This document shows positions 1-5,765 of a stretch of DNA of 5,765 nucleotides, piece after piece (the stretch's first letter is position 1; every line of letters starts with the position of its first letter). The notes beneath the pieces were generated by a model. The model searched no databases and was not told the DNA's origin. It saw only the letters and a list, made by a program, of their open reading frames with translations. The stretch is from an uncultured Clostridia bacterium. Lineage in GTDB: Bacteria; Bacillota; Clostridia; Peptostreptococcales; Anaerovoracaceae. The stretch is from the NCBI GenBank assembly GCA_937889655.1, contig CALBZG010000071.1, positions 1-5,765 of the forward strand. The letters are read 5' to 3'. Made by a program: the position numbers and the translations under genes.

Positions 1-665
1 TTGCCCCATTGGAAATCAACATCGTGATATTCCATCAGATAGTCCATGATCGCATCCGGATGAGCGCCTCTGTCGAATATATCACCGATAATATGCAGTT
101 GGTCCACAGCGAGCCGACTGATGGTGTCCGTCAAACCAATAATAAAATCCGTCGCGGAATCGGTCTCGATAAGGGAGTTGATGATTTCTCCGTAATAATG
201 GGCTCTATTAGCTTCATCATCTGCGTGGAGCAGTTCATCCATTATATACCCGAATTCCCTGGGCATCCTCTTGCGCACCTTGGATCTGGTATATTTGGTT
301 GAGACGGATTTGAGGATCAAAATCAGCCGGAAGATGTTATGACGGCACCACATATCGTAATCAGCGCCTTCTTTCTTTACCCTGATGATCTCTGCTTCGG
401 CATTATATACCAGGCCAGCCAGGCTGTCCCGTTCTTCCTCGCTCAATTCCGACCTGAAAACTTCATCGATTTTTGAACGGATGACCCCGGAAGCGCTTTT
501 TAACATGTGTATGAAGGCTTCGTGCTCTCCGTGAATATCAGACAAAAAGTATTCTGTCCCTTTTGGCAAGGCGAGAATCGCCCTCAGATTGATGATTTCA
601 GCCGATGCTTTTTTAATATTTGGATAGTCCTTTGCCAGTAGTCTCAGAAAATGTTCATCGATCAT
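1..665 (-). CDS. fbp: Fructose-1,6-bisphosphatase, class III (N-terminal third; runs off left edge)
   Basis: This gluconeogenic enzyme hydrolyses fructose-1,6-bisphosphate to fructose-6-phosphate and phosphate in the cytoplasm. Seen: an uninterrupted frame of 221 codons from the ATG at 663-665 to the left edge, preceded by a GAGGGAG ribosome binding site about 8 bases upstream. The N-terminus reads MIDEHFLRLLAKDYPNIKKA. Metallophosphatase motifs are visible: SDIHG at residues 42-46 (D43, H45) and GDIFDRG at 194-200. The frame ends in DFQWG, where the family continues with the N-H-D metal-binding motif just outside the window. Known: class III enzymes are Mn-dependent, calcineurin-like and about 640-670 aa long, so roughly two thirds is missing here. 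It lies 22 bases after murA and is probably co-transcribed with it. Family assignment is very secure; the state of the missing part is unknown. Confidence 0.96.
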   Translation of the reverse strand, partial: MIDEHFLRLLAKDYPNIKKASAEIINLRAILALPKGTEYFLSDIHGEHEAFIHMLKSASGVIRSKIDEVFRSELSEEERDSLAGLVYNAEAEIIRVKKEGADYDMWCRHNIFRLILILKSVSTKYTRSKVRKRMPREFGYIMDELLHADDEANRAHYYGEIINSLIETDSATDFIIGLTDTISRLAVDQLHIIGDIFDRGAHPDAIMDYLMEYHDVDFQWG

Positions 666-687
666 TTCTAAATCTCCCTCAAAAAAT

Positions 688-1953
688 CTAATCTTCAACC
701 TTCTTTATAATCGCCCCGAGACCTTTCATTTTTTCAGTAAACTTTGAGTATCCTCGTTCTATATGGTAAACCTCGTTGACGGTAGTCGTGCCTTTTGCAA
801 CTAGACCTGCAAGGACCAGCGCGGCTCCCGCGCGCAAATCCGTAGCTATCACCTTGCTGCCTTTTAATGGCCGGCCACCATTAACGTTGGCTTGCTTGCC
901 TTCTGTTTGGATATCCGCACCCATCCTGTTGAGTTCCCGGACATGCATGAATCTATTTTCAAAGACAGTTTCCACTACAACAGACGCCCCCTTGATCGAT
1001 GCGAGCAGCGCCATGAATTGAGGCTGCATATCCGTTGGGAATCCTGGATACGGCAATGTTTTTATATCCGCCGGATGCAGCGGAAGATCGTCGGCTTTAA
1101 CAATGATCGTCTCATCTTCCGGGAGTTCCACTTCCACCCCGCATTCTTTCAGTTTTGCAATGAGAGGCTTAACATGATTCGGCAGGACATTCCTGATCGT
1201 AACATTTCCTCTGGTTATAGCCGCGGCTATCATAAATGTTCCGGTTTCGATCCTGTCAGGGATCACCGAATGCTTCGCTCCATGAAGGCTCGCAACTCCT
1301 TCAATTTTTAAAGTATCTGTTCCGGCCCCCTTGATTTTAGCGCCCATCTTGTTGAGGAAGTTGGCTAGATCCACGATCTCCGGTTCTTCTGCCACATTTT
1401 CAACAATAGTTGTCCCTTCGGCAAGTACAGTGGCCATCATAATATTCTCTGTCGCGCCTACGCTGGGAAAGTCCAGATATATCGTACAGCCTTTCAATTT
1501 TTCCGATGATGCTTCAACGAAGTCATAGCCTCTGACAACATCTGCTCCGAGTGCTTCAAATCCTTTTAAATGTAGGTCTATTGGCCGTTCTCCGATAGCA
1601 CATCCGCCGGGCAGCGGCATTTTAGCCTTCCCTGTTTTCGCAAGAAGAGGCCCCATGATCAGAACTGAGGCCCGCATTTTATTCACCAGACCGAATGGCG
1701 CTTCATTTTCAATCTTTCCCAGCATTTCGATCTCCACTTTGTTCTCGGGATAATTTTCCGTGACTGTGGCACCAATGCTTCGGAGAAGATTGCACATGAC
1801 TTCCACATCCCGTAGCTCCGGCACATCTGTGATCTCGCACTTGCCGTCACTCAAAATCGCCGCTGCCATAATCGGTAGCACCGCATTTTTGGAACCGCTT
1901 ATTTCAACTTCTCCTTTTAGAGGTCCGCTGTTACTAACAATATATTTTGCCAA
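688..1953 (-). CDS. murA: UDP-N-acetylglucosamine 1-carboxyvinyltransferase (MurA)
   Basis: It catalyses the first committed step of peptidoglycan synthesis in the cytoplasm, transferring enolpyruvate from PEP to UDP-GlcNAc; it is the fosfomycin target. Seen: 421 aa, the normal length (E. coli 419). SGSKNA at 19-24 carries the substrate-binding K22-N23. The active-site loop PGGCAIGERP at 115-124 carries the catalytic Cys118 (E. coli Cys115), so the fosfomycin-sensitive cysteine is present rather than Asp. PGFPTD at 303-308 gives the conserved D308, TDLRAG lies at 371-376, and HIERGY at 397-402 holds R400 (E. coli R397). The start is TTG, not ATG; see the separate ribosome-binding-site entry. 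It follows the DUF948-like gene by 13 bases and precedes fbp by 22. Many Bacillota carry two paralogues (MurA/MurAA and MurZ/MurAB); I cannot tell which this is. Confidence 0.98.
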   Translation of the reverse strand: MAKYIVSNSGPLKGEVEISGSKNAVLPIMAAAILSDGKCEITDVPELRDVEVMCNLLRSIGATVTENYPENKVEIEMLGKIENEAPFGLVNKMRASVLIMGPLLAKTGKAKMPLPGGCAIGERPIDLHLKGFEALGADVVRGYDFVEASSEKLKGCTIYLDFPSVGATENIMMATVLAEGTTIVENVAEEPEIVDLANFLNKMGAKIKGAGTDTLKIEGVASLHGAKHSVIPDRIETGTFMIAAAITRGNVTIRNVLPNHVKPLIAKLKECGVEVELPEDETIIVKADDLPLHPADIKTLPYPGFPTDMQPQFMALLASIKGASVVVETVFENRFMHVRELNRMGADIQTEGKQANVNGGRPLKGSKVIATDLRAGAALVLAGLVAKGTTTVNEVYHIERGYSKFTEKMKGLGAIIKKVED

Positions 1954-1961
1954 CTCAATTT

Positions 1962-1967
1962 CCCCTC
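1962..1967 (-). promoter_or_regulatory. Ribosome binding site fixing the TTG start of murA
   Basis: GAGGGG (minus strand) lies 8 bases before the TTG at 1951-1953. No ATG or GTG occurs in frame between this TTG and the upstream in-frame stop at 1990-1992. The next in-frame ATG is codon 29, which would remove the K22-N23 substrate-binding pair. Starting at TTG places these residues at the same number as in E. coli MurA. The site abuts the stop codon of the preceding gene (1967-1969, sharing base 1967), which suggests translational coupling. Confidence 0.85.
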
Positions 1968-2293
1968 TAGCTTTTTTTAAGTATTTTTCTTAATGAGCCA
2001 ATAGCGTTGATAAGTGTCGATACAGCGGCCATGGTGCTTTGATTCCCTTTGACTGAAGTGGCTACTGAGCCCAGAGCTCCTATCACATCATCCACAACTC
2101 CATTTACTTCTGTAGCCCTTGACGCAGTGATCGAGGTGACCACATTGGTATCATCCAGAATTTTATTTGCTTTATCAATAGTGACGGTCAACTTCTTAAA
2201 TAGTATGATCAAGTATATGATGAGAACGATCCCTCCGATGCCAATGATCAGTAGTATTAAATCCTTCAATGTCAGAGTAAATTCTATCGCCAT
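1967..2293 (-). CDS. Small single-pass membrane protein, DUF948-like
   Basis: Function is not known. Seen: 108 aa with one strong hydrophobic segment at about residues 11-32, followed by a basic FKKL stop-transfer. The remaining soluble part (about 35-108) is rich in I/L/V at heptad-like spacing with Ala, Ser, Thr, Asp and Asn, and ends in the basic RKILKKS. This build, an N-terminal anchor followed by a T-I-D-K-A-N-K-I-L-D-D helical segment, resembles DUF948 proteins of Bacillota (the B. subtilis YtxG type). That match is from memory of the family's look, not a search. Positive residues after the anchor favour a cytoplasmic C-terminal domain. The ATG has a GGAGGG site 8 bases upstream. It is the first gene behind its own promoter and sits 13 bases before murA, so an envelope-related job is a plausible inference only. 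Confidence 0.8.
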   Translation of the reverse strand: MAIEFTLTLKDLILLIIGIGGIVLIIYLIILFKKLTVTIDKANKILDDTNVVTSITASRATEVNGVVDDVIGALGSVATSVKGNQSTMAAVSTLINAIGSLRKILKKS

Positions 2294-2343
2294 AGCAAAA
2301 ACCCTCCATATTGCGATGATAACGGTTCAGTAATTTCACTTTT

Positions 2344-2372
2344 ATTATCCACTACGATGCTTTACTATTCAA
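2344..2372 (-). promoter_or_regulatory. Sigma-A-like promoter for the DUF948-like/murA/fbp unit
   Basis: On the minus strand, TTGAAT (2367-2372) and GATAAT (2344-2349) are separated by exactly 17 bases, each hexamer with one or two mismatches to consensus. It lies in the 86-base gap after trmN6, the only wide gap between genes inside the window. The expected start of transcription near 2337 would give a leader of about 44 bases that ends in the GGAGGG site. No hairpin terminator is visible in the gap, so readthrough from the upstream operon probably adds to expression. Confidence 0.6.
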
Positions 2373-2379
2373 TATTTTT

Positions 2380-3153
2380 TTAGCGTTCGTATATGACATT
2401 TATCTCTTCGGAATAATCTCCTTCAGGGCCGTATATATAAAGCGGGTCGAGTATTTTTAATTCTCTTCCACCGCCCTTAACGCCATGTATCAGCAGGATG
2501 TTGGGGGCTTTATGGGCATTGGGGCTGACAAAGCGCATTTCCTTCGGTTCGATCGAATTTTCATGCATCGCTATTACAACGTCAGCAAGCCGTGACGGCC
2601 TGTGCACCATGAAGAAATCGCCTTTGTCCTTAAGCAGCTTTGATGCCGTGGATATAAAGTCTTCGATTCCGGCAGTTGTTTCCTGACGTGCTATGAATTT
2701 CGCTCCCGTGTTGTTCTCGATTCCACCACCTCTTGCTACATAGGGTGGATTTGTTAGCACCATATCGAAATTCCCCTGAAGCTCCCTGCCTTCTTTCGAC
2801 ATAAAATCCGAAACATCCCCCTTGAAAATGGTTATACGATCGGACAAATCATTGATGTCTATATTCCTTTTTGCCCGTAGATATGCCGACTCCTGAACCT
2901 CCAGCCCATAAATCTCCTTGATGGTCGTCTTATGGCTCAAAATAAGGGGTATGATACCGTTCCCAGTTCCAAGGTCCATCACATTACTAATATTTTTCCC
3001 CGAAGCCGATTCGCCTGAGCGGATCCTTCCTGCTGCGAAATCAGACAGGATCACAGCATCGACGCCATAACAAAACTCCTTAGGATTCTGGATGATCTTT
3101 AGTCCGCCAAATCCCGTGTTGTCCAGTCTTTCATCTTTTAATACCATCTCCAT
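2380..3153 (-). CDS. trmN6: tRNA1(Val) (adenine37-N6)-methyltransferase family protein (TrmN6/YabB)
   Basis: A SAM-dependent Rossmann-fold methyltransferase; characterised relatives methylate N6 of A37 in tRNA1(Val). Seen: 257 aa. The N-terminal LKDERLDNTGFGGLKIIQN (5-23) and the F-C-Y-G-V-D-A-V stretch (27-34) are typical of this family (COG4123). Motif I is DLGTGNG at 60-66, with an acidic E85 at the end of the next strand in the usual ribose-binding position. The catalytic NPPY is at 135-138, the signature of N6-adenine and related methyltransferases. It starts 2 bases after ricT; its AAGGA site lies inside the last ricT codons. A second ATG two codons downstream is an equally possible start. 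No GIY-YIG (YazA-like) domain follows. The general class is certain; the exact tRNA target is inferred from the family. Confidence 0.92.
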   Translation of the reverse strand: MEMVLKDERLDNTGFGGLKIIQNPKEFCYGVDAVILSDFAAGRIRSGESASGKNISNVMDLGTGNGIIPLILSHKTTIKEIYGLEVQESAYLRAKRNIDINDLSDRITIFKGDVSDFMSKEGRELQGNFDMVLTNPPYVARGGGIENNTGAKFIARQETTAGIEDFISTASKLLKDKGDFFMVHRPSRLADVVIAMHENSIEPKEMRFVSPNAHKAPNILLIHGVKGGGRELKILDPLYIYGPEGDYSEEINVIYER

Positions 3154-3155
3154 TA

Positions 3156-4079
3156 CTAATCCTTGAGGATCTCTTTAAGTTCAACGGCCAATTCTTCAGG
3201 GATCTCCTCAAAAATATCCTTGTCCTTGCCCTTTTTATTATGACCCCCCAGTCTTTGGATTTCGTTCTTCTTGTAGGTGTAAATATCCGGAGACAATTTC
3301 CCCTCTCCGCTGTCGTCCTTTTCTTTGAGTATCTGTCTGGCACGGATGGTGTCTTCAAATATGTTGACATCTACCACCTGCACGATCCCATCCCTGGTTT
3401 TTACGCGCTCGCCCGAATCCGGCATACCTCTTTTTAGTTGCAGGTACACATCATTTTCATACTTGAGGCAGCACATGAGCCTGCCGCAAATCCCTGATAT
3501 TTTAGTTGGATTCAGAGACAGGTTCTGCACTTTTGCCATTTTTATTGAAACGGGCTGAAAATCCGAAAGCCATGTATGGCAACAGAGACCTTTTCCGCAC
3601 GTGCCGATACCGCCCAGCATTTTTGCTTCGTCCCTAACACCGATTTGCCTAAGTTCTATTCTCATCTTGAATACCGCAGCAAGATCCTTGACCAGCTCCC
3701 TGAAATCCACCCGGCCATCGGAAGTGAAATAAAAAATAACCTTGCTGTTATCAAAAGTGTATTCCACATCGATAAGCTTCATGTCCAATTTATGCTTGTC
3801 CACCTTTTCCTGGCACTGTCTCAACGCCTGCTCTTTTTTCTCCAGATTCAATTCGTGCTTTTTTATATCATGCTCATCCGCTATGCGAACGATCGGTTTC
3901 AAAGGTGAAACAATTTCGGATTCATCCACTTCTCTGATCCCCTGTGAAACGGTCCCGAACTCGACACCTCTTGCGGTTTCAACGATGACGTTTGAACCCG
4001 GTTCTACACTCAGACCGTTTGGATCGAAGTAATATACCTTGCCGGCATTTTTAAATTTAACGCCTGCCACTTTTACCAT
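3156..4079 (-). CDS. ricT: RicT/YaaT, PSP1-domain iron-sulfur regulatory protein
   Basis: In B. subtilis RicT (YaaT) forms the Y-complex with RicA (YmcA) and RicF (YlbF). This complex binds [4Fe-4S] clusters, guides RNase Y processing of some mRNAs, and affects sporulation, competence and biofilm formation. Seen: 307 aa. The PSP1 core contains the cysteine blocks GTCGKGLCCHTW (159-170) and SGICGRLMCCLKYE (195-208), giving C161, C166, C167, C198, C203 and C204, the expected cluster ligands. A charged helical stretch lies at about 68-100. The C-terminus (about 255-307) is highly charged and probably flexible. It starts 3 bases after holB. The partner genes ricA and ricF are not here, which is normal because they map elsewhere in B. 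subtilis. Identity is secure; the role in this organism is inferred. Confidence 0.96.
   Translation of the reverse strand: MVKVAGVKFKNAGKVYYFDPNGLSVEPGSNVIVETARGVEFGTVSQGIREVDESEIVSPLKPIVRIADEHDIKKHELNLEKKEQALRQCQEKVDKHKLDMKLIDVEYTFDNSKVIFYFTSDGRVDFRELVKDLAAVFKMRIELRQIGVRDEAKMLGGIGTCGKGLCCHTWLSDFQPVSIKMAKVQNLSLNPTKISGICGRLMCCLKYENDVYLQLKRGMPDSGERVKTRDGIVQVVDVNIFEDTIRARQILKEKDDSGEGKLSPDIYTYKKNEIQRLGGHNKKGKDKDIFEEIPEELAVELKEILKD
3160..3164 (-). promoter_or_regulatory. Ribosome binding site of trmN6 inside the ricT 3' end
   Basis: AAGGA lies in the last two sense codons of ricT (K306-D307), 6 bases before the ATG at 3151-3153. The ricT stop codon falls within the spacer. Ribosomes finishing ricT therefore cover the trmN6 initiation region, which points to translational coupling. 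Confidence 0.6.
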
Positions 4080-4082
4080 TAT

Positions 4083-4910
4083 CTATCCTCCAATTTCGAT
4101 TATCATATTTTTAAGGGCATAAGAATACGCGATATTAATCTGTATGTCTTTCCTTGCAGTTTCAACGTGCCCGATGGCTTCACACACATATCGTCGGTCA
4201 TATTCACCGCTGTCCCTATCGATCCCCACCATAGCGTCTCTATAAAACCGTTCCAGAACATCAAGAAATATCAGTGTCTTTCTTCTTCCATTTTCCTTAT
4301 CCGTCAAAATGTCTGAGAGCACGTCTCTGACTTCTTTAAATGTCTTCCTGTCTCTAAGCATTGCAGCTATTTCACGAGCAAGCATTTCTATATCTTCTTC
4401 AACAGCGCAAACGGTGGGTTCCAATCTCATCAGAAGACATCTAGATCGGACGGTCTGCAATAATCTTTCCGAATTCTCTGATAGAAGAAAAATCACCGTG
4501 CCTTCAGGCGGCTCTTCCAATGTTTTGAGTAAACGGTTTTGCGCTTTAACTGTCATGGTGTCAGCATCTTTAATAATGGCAATATTTCTGTTGCCCCCAA
4601 CAGGCTTATTTTTCAAATTCCTGAGAATGTCGCTGACGATCTCGTCCTTGATAGAGGCTCCGGCCGCTTCAGCAAAATGAATGTCTTCGTAATTCCCATC
4701 ATCGATTTTTCTGCATGAAATACAGCTGCTACAGCCTTCGCCCTTGTTATTTGTGCAGAAAATCGCTTTGATAAAGGCCTTTACCATCCCAACCTTGTCG
4801 ATCGAGGAATCCCCTTCAAAAATATACGCATGAAAAAGATTTCCCGATATCGCAGCTTCCCCTAATCTAACTACAATATTTTCATTGCCGGTTATATCTT
4901 CTAAGAGCAT
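4083..4910 (-). CDS. holB: DNA polymerase III, delta' subunit
   Basis: Clamp-loader subunit that, with delta and tau/gamma (DnaX), opens and loads the beta sliding clamp on primed DNA. Seen: 275 aa. The N-terminus is AAA+ like (DITGNENIVVRLGEAAISGN at 5-24). C52, C60, C63 and C66 form the zinc module typical of delta'/DnaX proteins. LLKTLEEPPEGT at 127-138 and the SRC motif at 156-158 are the classic delta' signatures. The P-loop position (about 32-44, EGDSSIDKVGMVK) lacks the G-x-x-x-x-G-K-S/T pattern, so ATP binding is not expected, as is common for delta'. The C-terminal collar-like domain is short and divergent. The ATG has GGAGG 5 bases upstream. It lies 21 bases after tmk and 3 before ricT, the usual Bacillota order once small intervening genes are ignored. 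Confidence 0.95.
   Translation of the reverse strand: MLLEDITGNENIVVRLGEAAISGNLFHAYIFEGDSSIDKVGMVKAFIKAIFCTNNKGEGCSSCISCRKIDDGNYEDIHFAEAAGASIKDEIVSDILRNLKNKPVGGNRNIAIIKDADTMTVKAQNRLLKTLEEPPEGTVIFLLSENSERLLQTVRSRCLLMRLEPTVCAVEEDIEMLAREIAAMLRDRKTFKEVRDVLSDILTDKENGRRKTLIFLDVLERFYRDAMVGIDRDSGEYDRRYVCEAIGHVETARKDIQINIAYSYALKNMIIEIGG
4086..4091 (-). promoter_or_regulatory. Ribosome binding site of ricT inside the holB 3' end
   Basis: GGAGGA forms the last two sense codons of holB (Gly-Gly) and lies 6 bases before the ricT ATG at 4077-4079. The holB stop codon falls in the spacer. This is a strong site and suggests translational coupling of holB and ricT. Confidence 0.75.
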
Positions 4911-4931
4911 TTTCGCCTCCGTTTTACGGAT

Positions 4932-5549
4932 CTATTTCAGTAGTTTCCGGATATGCCCTTGAATGTCCTCGGCGACTTCGTCAATACCTCGATCCGCATC
5001 TATGGCAATAATCCTTTCAGGATTCGTTTTTAAAAGTTCCCTATAACCCTTGAAAACTGCTTCATGGAAATTCAGCTCCTCCAGCTCCAATCGGTCAAGA
5101 TCAGCATTCTTTATCCTGCTTTTACTTCTTGCGGGGTCGATAGAAAGCAAGAATGTCACATCCGGCATGCATCCGGCTACAGCGTATTCGTTGATCACTC
5201 TTACTGCATCTCCCAGGCCACGGCCGTATCCTTGATATGCTATGCTCGAATCAATAAAACGGTCGCAAATCACAGGTTTACCTGCTTCCAGAGATGGTTT
5301 GATCAGCTCGTCAACATGCTGTGCTCTTGCAGCCGCATAAAGCAACGCTTCCGCCATGCTGCTCATTTCATCATTATTTCTGTCCAATATGAGATTTCTT
5401 ATTTTTTCTCCGATTGCCGTTCCACCAGGTTCTCTGGTAATCACAACATCCATACCGTTATCAGCTAAAAATTTCTTTAGCCTTGCTATTTGTGTTGATT
5501 TCCCCGAGCCGTCAGGGCCTTCTATTGTAATAAAAAGCGCTTTTGCCAT
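4932..5549 (-). CDS. tmk: Thymidylate kinase
   Basis: Phosphorylates dTMP to dTDP with ATP in the cytoplasm, a required step in dTTP supply for replication. Seen: 205 aa, normal length. The P-loop GPDGSGKST is at 11-19, TREPGGT at 38-44 (dTMP binding), the DRF motif at 96-98 and SSIAYQGYGRG at 101-111. The lid region with DRLELEE lies at about 152-158, followed by FHEAVFKGY. Glycine in the P-loop where eukaryotic enzymes have a basic residue, together with Arg in the lid, fits the bacterial type II enzyme. ATG at 5547-5549 has GAGG about 9 bases upstream. It lies 19 bases after the small membrane-protein gene. In B. subtilis, darA (yaaQ) and yaaR follow tmk; here holB follows directly. Confidence 0.98.
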   Translation of the reverse strand: MAKALFITIEGPDGSGKSTQIARLKKFLADNGMDVVITREPGGTAIGEKIRNLILDRNNDEMSSMAEALLYAAARAQHVDELIKPSLEAGKPVICDRFIDSSIAYQGYGRGLGDAVRVINEYAVAGCMPDVTFLLSIDPARSKSRIKNADLDRLELEELNFHEAVFKGYRELLKTNPERIIAIDADRGIDEVAEDIQGHIRKLLK

Positions 5550-5568
5550 TATTCTATGCCTCTGCGAT

Positions 5569-5679
5569 CTATTTCGTTTTTCGAGATACTTCCTTTATGA
5601 GATTGATTGCCAAATATCCAGTCAGGCAGAAAATCGGAATGCATAAAACGGCAACGAATATTATCTTCAAAACGATCAT
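5569..5679 (-). CDS. Very short hydrophobic membrane protein (36 aa), first gene of the tmk operon
   Basis: I do not recognise this protein. Seen: an ATG at 5677-5679, a TAG at 5569-5571, and a strong GGGAGG ribosome binding site 7 bases upstream. The product begins MIVLKIIFVAVLCIPIFC. Residues about 4-28 are almost all hydrophobic, enough for one membrane helix. The tail KEVSRKTK (29-36) is strongly basic, so the C-terminus is probably cytoplasmic. Two cysteines (13 and 18) lie within the hydrophobic part. It sits about 27 bases downstream of the expected transcription start of a good promoter and 19 bases before tmk. The good ribosome binding site, coherent membrane-plus-basic-tail layout and operon position argue that it is translated. 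It is not the sigma-G inhibitor Gin/CsfB, which is a soluble zinc-finger protein. Confidence 0.7.
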   Translation of the reverse strand: MIVLKIIFVAVLCIPIFCLTGYLAINLIKEVSRKTK

Positions 5680-5684
5680 TGCAA

Positions 5685-5692
5685 TCCCTCCC
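5685..5692 (-). promoter_or_regulatory. Strong ribosome binding site of the 36-aa protein
   Basis: GGGAGGGA on the minus strand lies 5-7 bases before the ATG at 5677-5679. It is the main sequence support, beyond reading-frame content, for calling this very short gene. Confidence 0.75.
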
Positions 5693-5712
5693 GATTTTGT
5701 TGTTAACGTATA

Positions 5713-5742
5713 ATTATAACATGGAATTGCTTTGTATTTCAA
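5713..5742 (-). promoter_or_regulatory. Sigma-A-like extended -10 promoter of the tmk operon
   Basis: On the minus strand, TTGAAA (5737-5742) and a perfect TATAAT (5713-5718) are 18 bases apart. TGT immediately before TATAAT makes an extended -10 element. The -10 box is part of a 10-base palindrome, TATAATTATA, and GTTAAC follows closely. Transcription would start near 5706, giving a leader of about 27 bases, too short for a riboswitch or attenuator. This is the strongest promoter in the window and probably drives the small gene, tmk, holB, ricT and trmN6. Confidence 0.8.
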
Positions 5743-5765
5743 GGTTATCGCTTATCAATTATAAA

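Noticed and set aside
9..302. 97-aa plus-strand open frame at the left edge
   Set aside because: It is the exact antisense of the fbp reading frame in the same codon phase; the minus strand encodes clear FBPase motifs (GDIFDRG).
892..1311. 139-aa plus-strand open frame
   Set aside because: Lies antisense inside murA, has no recognisable domain and no convincing ribosome binding site; it is a shadow of murA.
3131..3370. 79-aa minus-strand frame overlapping the ends of ricT and trmN6
   Set aside because: An alternative frame inside ricT with very basic, low-information composition; both flanking real genes are complete without it, so it is not evidence of a frameshift.
4309..4680. 123-aa plus-strand open frame
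   Set aside because: Antisense to holB; Ser/Leu-rich composition is what the reverse of this coding sequence gives.
5064..5468. 134-aa plus-strand open frame
   Set aside because: Antisense shadow of tmk; the translated sequence has no domain character.
5569..5679. Idea that the small gene upstream of tmk is the sigma-G inhibitor Gin (CsfB)
   Set aside because: Gin is a soluble zinc-finger protein with paired cysteine motifs; this product is a hydrophobic helix with only two cysteines inside it.
5680..5712. Possible riboswitch or attenuator in the tmk-operon leader
   Set aside because: Only about 27 bases separate the predicted transcription start from the first ATG, too short, and no stable hairpin is seen apart from small AT-rich palindromes.
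5758..5763. A second TATAAT on the minus strand at the right edge
   Set aside because: Any -35 element would be outside the window, so it cannot be judged; the promoter at 5713-5742 is complete and better placed.
1..5765. Novel defence, mobile or CRISPR-like system
   Set aside because: Read on both strands: no direct-repeat arrays, inverted terminal repeats, transposase, nuclease or toxin-antitoxin features; six of the eight genes are recognised housekeeping genes.

Overview
The window looks like a chromosomal housekeeping region of a Gram-positive Bacillota bacterium, most likely a member of Clostridia. The evidence is the run tmk, holB, ricT, trmN6 with 2-21 base gaps, a Firmicutes-type class III fructose-1,6-bisphosphatase, strong GGAGG-like ribosome binding sites, and sigma-A-like promoters. 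I cannot name a genus. Every gene I can support lies on the minus strand, so the story reads from right to left. All plus-strand open frames are antisense shadows.

Right part (about 5765 down to 2380): a good extended -10 promoter sits at 5713-5742. It is followed by a very short membrane-protein gene (36 aa), then thymidylate kinase (tmk), the DNA polymerase III delta' subunit (holB), the PSP1-domain iron-sulfur protein RicT/YaaT, and the tRNA1(Val) A37 N6-methyltransferase-like TrmN6/YabB. Gaps are 19, 21, 3 and 2 bases, so this is an operon, and the last two junctions look translationally coupled. The set joins dTTP supply, clamp loading, an RNA-processing/differentiation factor and tRNA modification. 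Compared with Bacillus subtilis, darA (yaaQ), yaaR and yabA are missing between these genes.

Left part (about 2379 down to 1): an 86-base gap holds a second sigma-A-like promoter at 2344-2372. It is followed by a 108-aa single-pass membrane protein resembling the DUF948 type, murA (starting at TTG), and the first 221 codons of a class III fructose-1,6-bisphosphatase (fbp) that runs off the left edge. MurA commits UDP-GlcNAc to peptidoglycan. FBPase makes fructose-6-phosphate, the precursor of UDP-GlcNAc, during growth on non-sugar carbon. Their pairing recalls the murAB-glpX neighbourhood of B. subtilis but with an unrelated FBPase class.

I saw no RNA genes, CRISPR arrays, mobile elements, clear terminators or frameshifts. 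I found no convincing new system. The least explained items are the two small membrane proteins, one at the head of each transcription unit.
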